Assembly (NCBI GenBank): GCA_009779595.1
Contig: WRDZ01000049.1
Location: 1 to 5,705 of the forward strand
DNA: 5,705 bases
From: Alphaproteobacteria bacterium
GTDB taxonomy: Bacteria; Pseudomonadota; Alphaproteobacteria; WRDZ01
Direction: 5' to 3'
Part shown: in pieces, positions 5,460-5,705 of the stretch
Position numbering within the stretch: the stretch's first letter is position 1
Layout: each line of letters begins with the position of its first letter
The notes under the pieces: model-generated
Databases searched by the model: none
The model's input: only the letters and a program-made list of their open reading frames with translations
Told to the model about the DNA's origin: nothing
Translations under genes and position numbers: made by a program

Positions 5460-5488
5460 AGGATAACACACACACTTAAAAATAGCAA
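5460..5488 (-). promoter_or_regulatory. Candidate promoter for rpoZ-rel-acpS
   Basis: On the minus strand TTGCTA (5488-5483, 4/6 to the -35 consensus) and TATCCT (5465-5460, 4/6 to the -10 consensus) lie 17 bases apart, and a TG one base before the -10 gives an extended -10. Initiation near 5453 would leave a 40-base leader. The spacer contains a run of five AC dinucleotides (5466-5475 on the plus strand). The hexamers are imperfect, so this is a reasonable candidate only. Confidence 0.42.
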
Positions 5489-5505
5489 GAAATAAAATTT
5501 TACGG

Positions 5506-5522
5506 GCCGGATATAGAGCGTT
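5506..5522 (-). repeat. 17-base motif shared with 2195-2211
   Basis: The minus strand here and the plus strand at 2195-2211 agree at 15 of 17 bases (AACGC, two differing bases, TATATCCGGC). Both copies lie in intergenic DNA, each within about 130 bases of a copy of the other shared repeat. Here the motif sits just upstream of the candidate rpoZ promoter. It may be a regulatory site or part of a larger degraded element; the sequence does not decide. Confidence 0.5.
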
Positions 5523-5530
5523 ACGCCAAG

Positions 5531-5561
5531 GCAAGCGCCAAAGCGAGCTGGGCGGACGCGC
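5531..5561 (+). repeat. Intergenic repeat, short copy
   Basis: This is the short form of the element at 2338-2398: the same 18-base and 12-base blocks, with T5549 in place of 31 bases. The missing stretch runs from the loop of one hairpin to the loop of the next in the long copy, so neither hairpin can form here. It lies between rpoZ and the divergent gene at 5644. Confidence 0.65.
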
Positions 5562-5604
5562 CGTGCCAAAAAAACACAATCACAACTTTTGGTTCACCGG
5601 ATTG

Positions 5605-5619
5605 TTAACCAAGCGTTAG
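5605..5619 (+). promoter_or_regulatory. CtrA-like site upstream of divergent gene
   Basis: TTAACCAAGCGTTAG matches the alphaproteobacterial CtrA consensus TTAA-N7-TTAA at 7 of 8 fixed bases, and its first half TTAACCAA is one base from the TTAACCAT half-site. It lies 25 bases before the start of the plus-strand gene. A similar site (TTAA-N7-ATAA, minus strand 2161-2147) lies just upstream of the tRNA-Trp promoter. CtrA occurs in many but not all alphaproteobacteria, so this is suggestive only. Confidence 0.25.
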
Positions 5620-5643
5620 TTTATCGGTGCTAGCGTTTTAATT

Positions 5644-5705
5644 ATGGTGAACGATTTGTTTAAAGAACTGGACGACAAGCTCAGCGACCTGGACAACAGG
5701 ATAAA
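5644..5705 (+). CDS. Divergent gene of unknown function, cut by window edge
   Basis: Only the first 20 codons are visible, reading MVNDLFKELDDKLSDLDNRI. I do not recognise the product. The spacing of leucines, phenylalanine and isoleucine among charged residues suggests an amphipathic helix or coiled coil. The ATG at 5644 is the first possible start after the in-frame stop at 5617-5619. No clear Shine-Dalgarno precedes it (GTTTTAATT immediately upstream), so it may be poorly translated or leaderless. The codons look like ordinary coding sequence. It is transcribed away from rpoZ, with 230 bases between them, and a CtrA-like motif lies just upstream. Confidence 0.5.
   Translation, partial: MVNDLFKELDDKLSDLDNRI

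Noticed and set aside
5455..5462. Strong Shine-Dalgarno-like GAGGAGG on the plus strand
   Set aside because: No ATG, GTG or TTG follows at a usable distance and no plus-strand gene starts there. It overlaps the minus-strand -10 candidate.
5414..5569. 52-residue N-terminal extension of omega with a hydrophobic segment
   Set aside because: Omega families start at the MTKITIED position; the extension crosses the candidate promoter and a non-coding repeat and contains no conserved sequence.
5591..5612. Inverted repeat GGTT/AACC before the divergent gene
   Set aside because: Short arms in A/T-rich DNA that overlap the CtrA-like motif; easily due to chance.

Overview
The window reads as chromosomal DNA of an alphaproteobacterium. 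The main evidence is the omega subunit, whose EDCIEKIPNQFDLVLLSARR stretch looks alphaproteobacterial, the rpoZ-rel-acpS clustering, and a two-helix-motif Rel protein that appears to carry both activities. The genes are GC-rich and the spacers AT-rich. The assignment comes from recalled family features, not a database search, and I do not name a genus.

Two transcription units run leftward on the minus strand. The right one is rpoZ (omega), then rel (bifunctional ppGpp synthetase/hydrolase), then acpS (holo-ACP synthase). rel and acpS overlap by an ATGA, and a plausible sigma70-type promoter lies just upstream of rpoZ. The left one is tRNA-Trp(CCA), secE, nusG, rplK (L11), rplA (L1, cut by the window edge), with a good candidate promoter (TTGCAA-17-TATCAT) about 90 bp before the tRNA. 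A divergent plus-strand gene of unknown function begins at 5644 and runs off the right edge.

The two units meet functionally in the stringent response. Rel makes and degrades (p)ppGpp, L11 is the ribosomal protein needed for ribosome-dependent activation of Rel-type enzymes, and omega forms part of one ppGpp site on RNA polymerase in E. coli. SecE belongs to the SecYEG translocon, NusG is a transcription elongation factor, and AcpS activates acyl carrier protein for lipid synthesis.

The least ordinary DNA is in the two non-coding stretches, 2014-2454 and 5414-5643. They share a broken repeat (18 + 12 identical bases, 31 bases versus 1 base between the blocks) and a 15/17 match in inverted orientation. 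Each also has a GTTAACCAA motif resembling a CtrA site. The first stretch also has a run of five hairpins and an 11-base direct repeat with a 20-base period. In the proteins, the notable oddity is that Rel has a complete hydrolase motif set together with an acidic EYDD motif, normally the mark of synthetase-only RelA. I see no defence system, insertion sequence, CRISPR array or other clearly new multi-gene system; most of the window is core genome.
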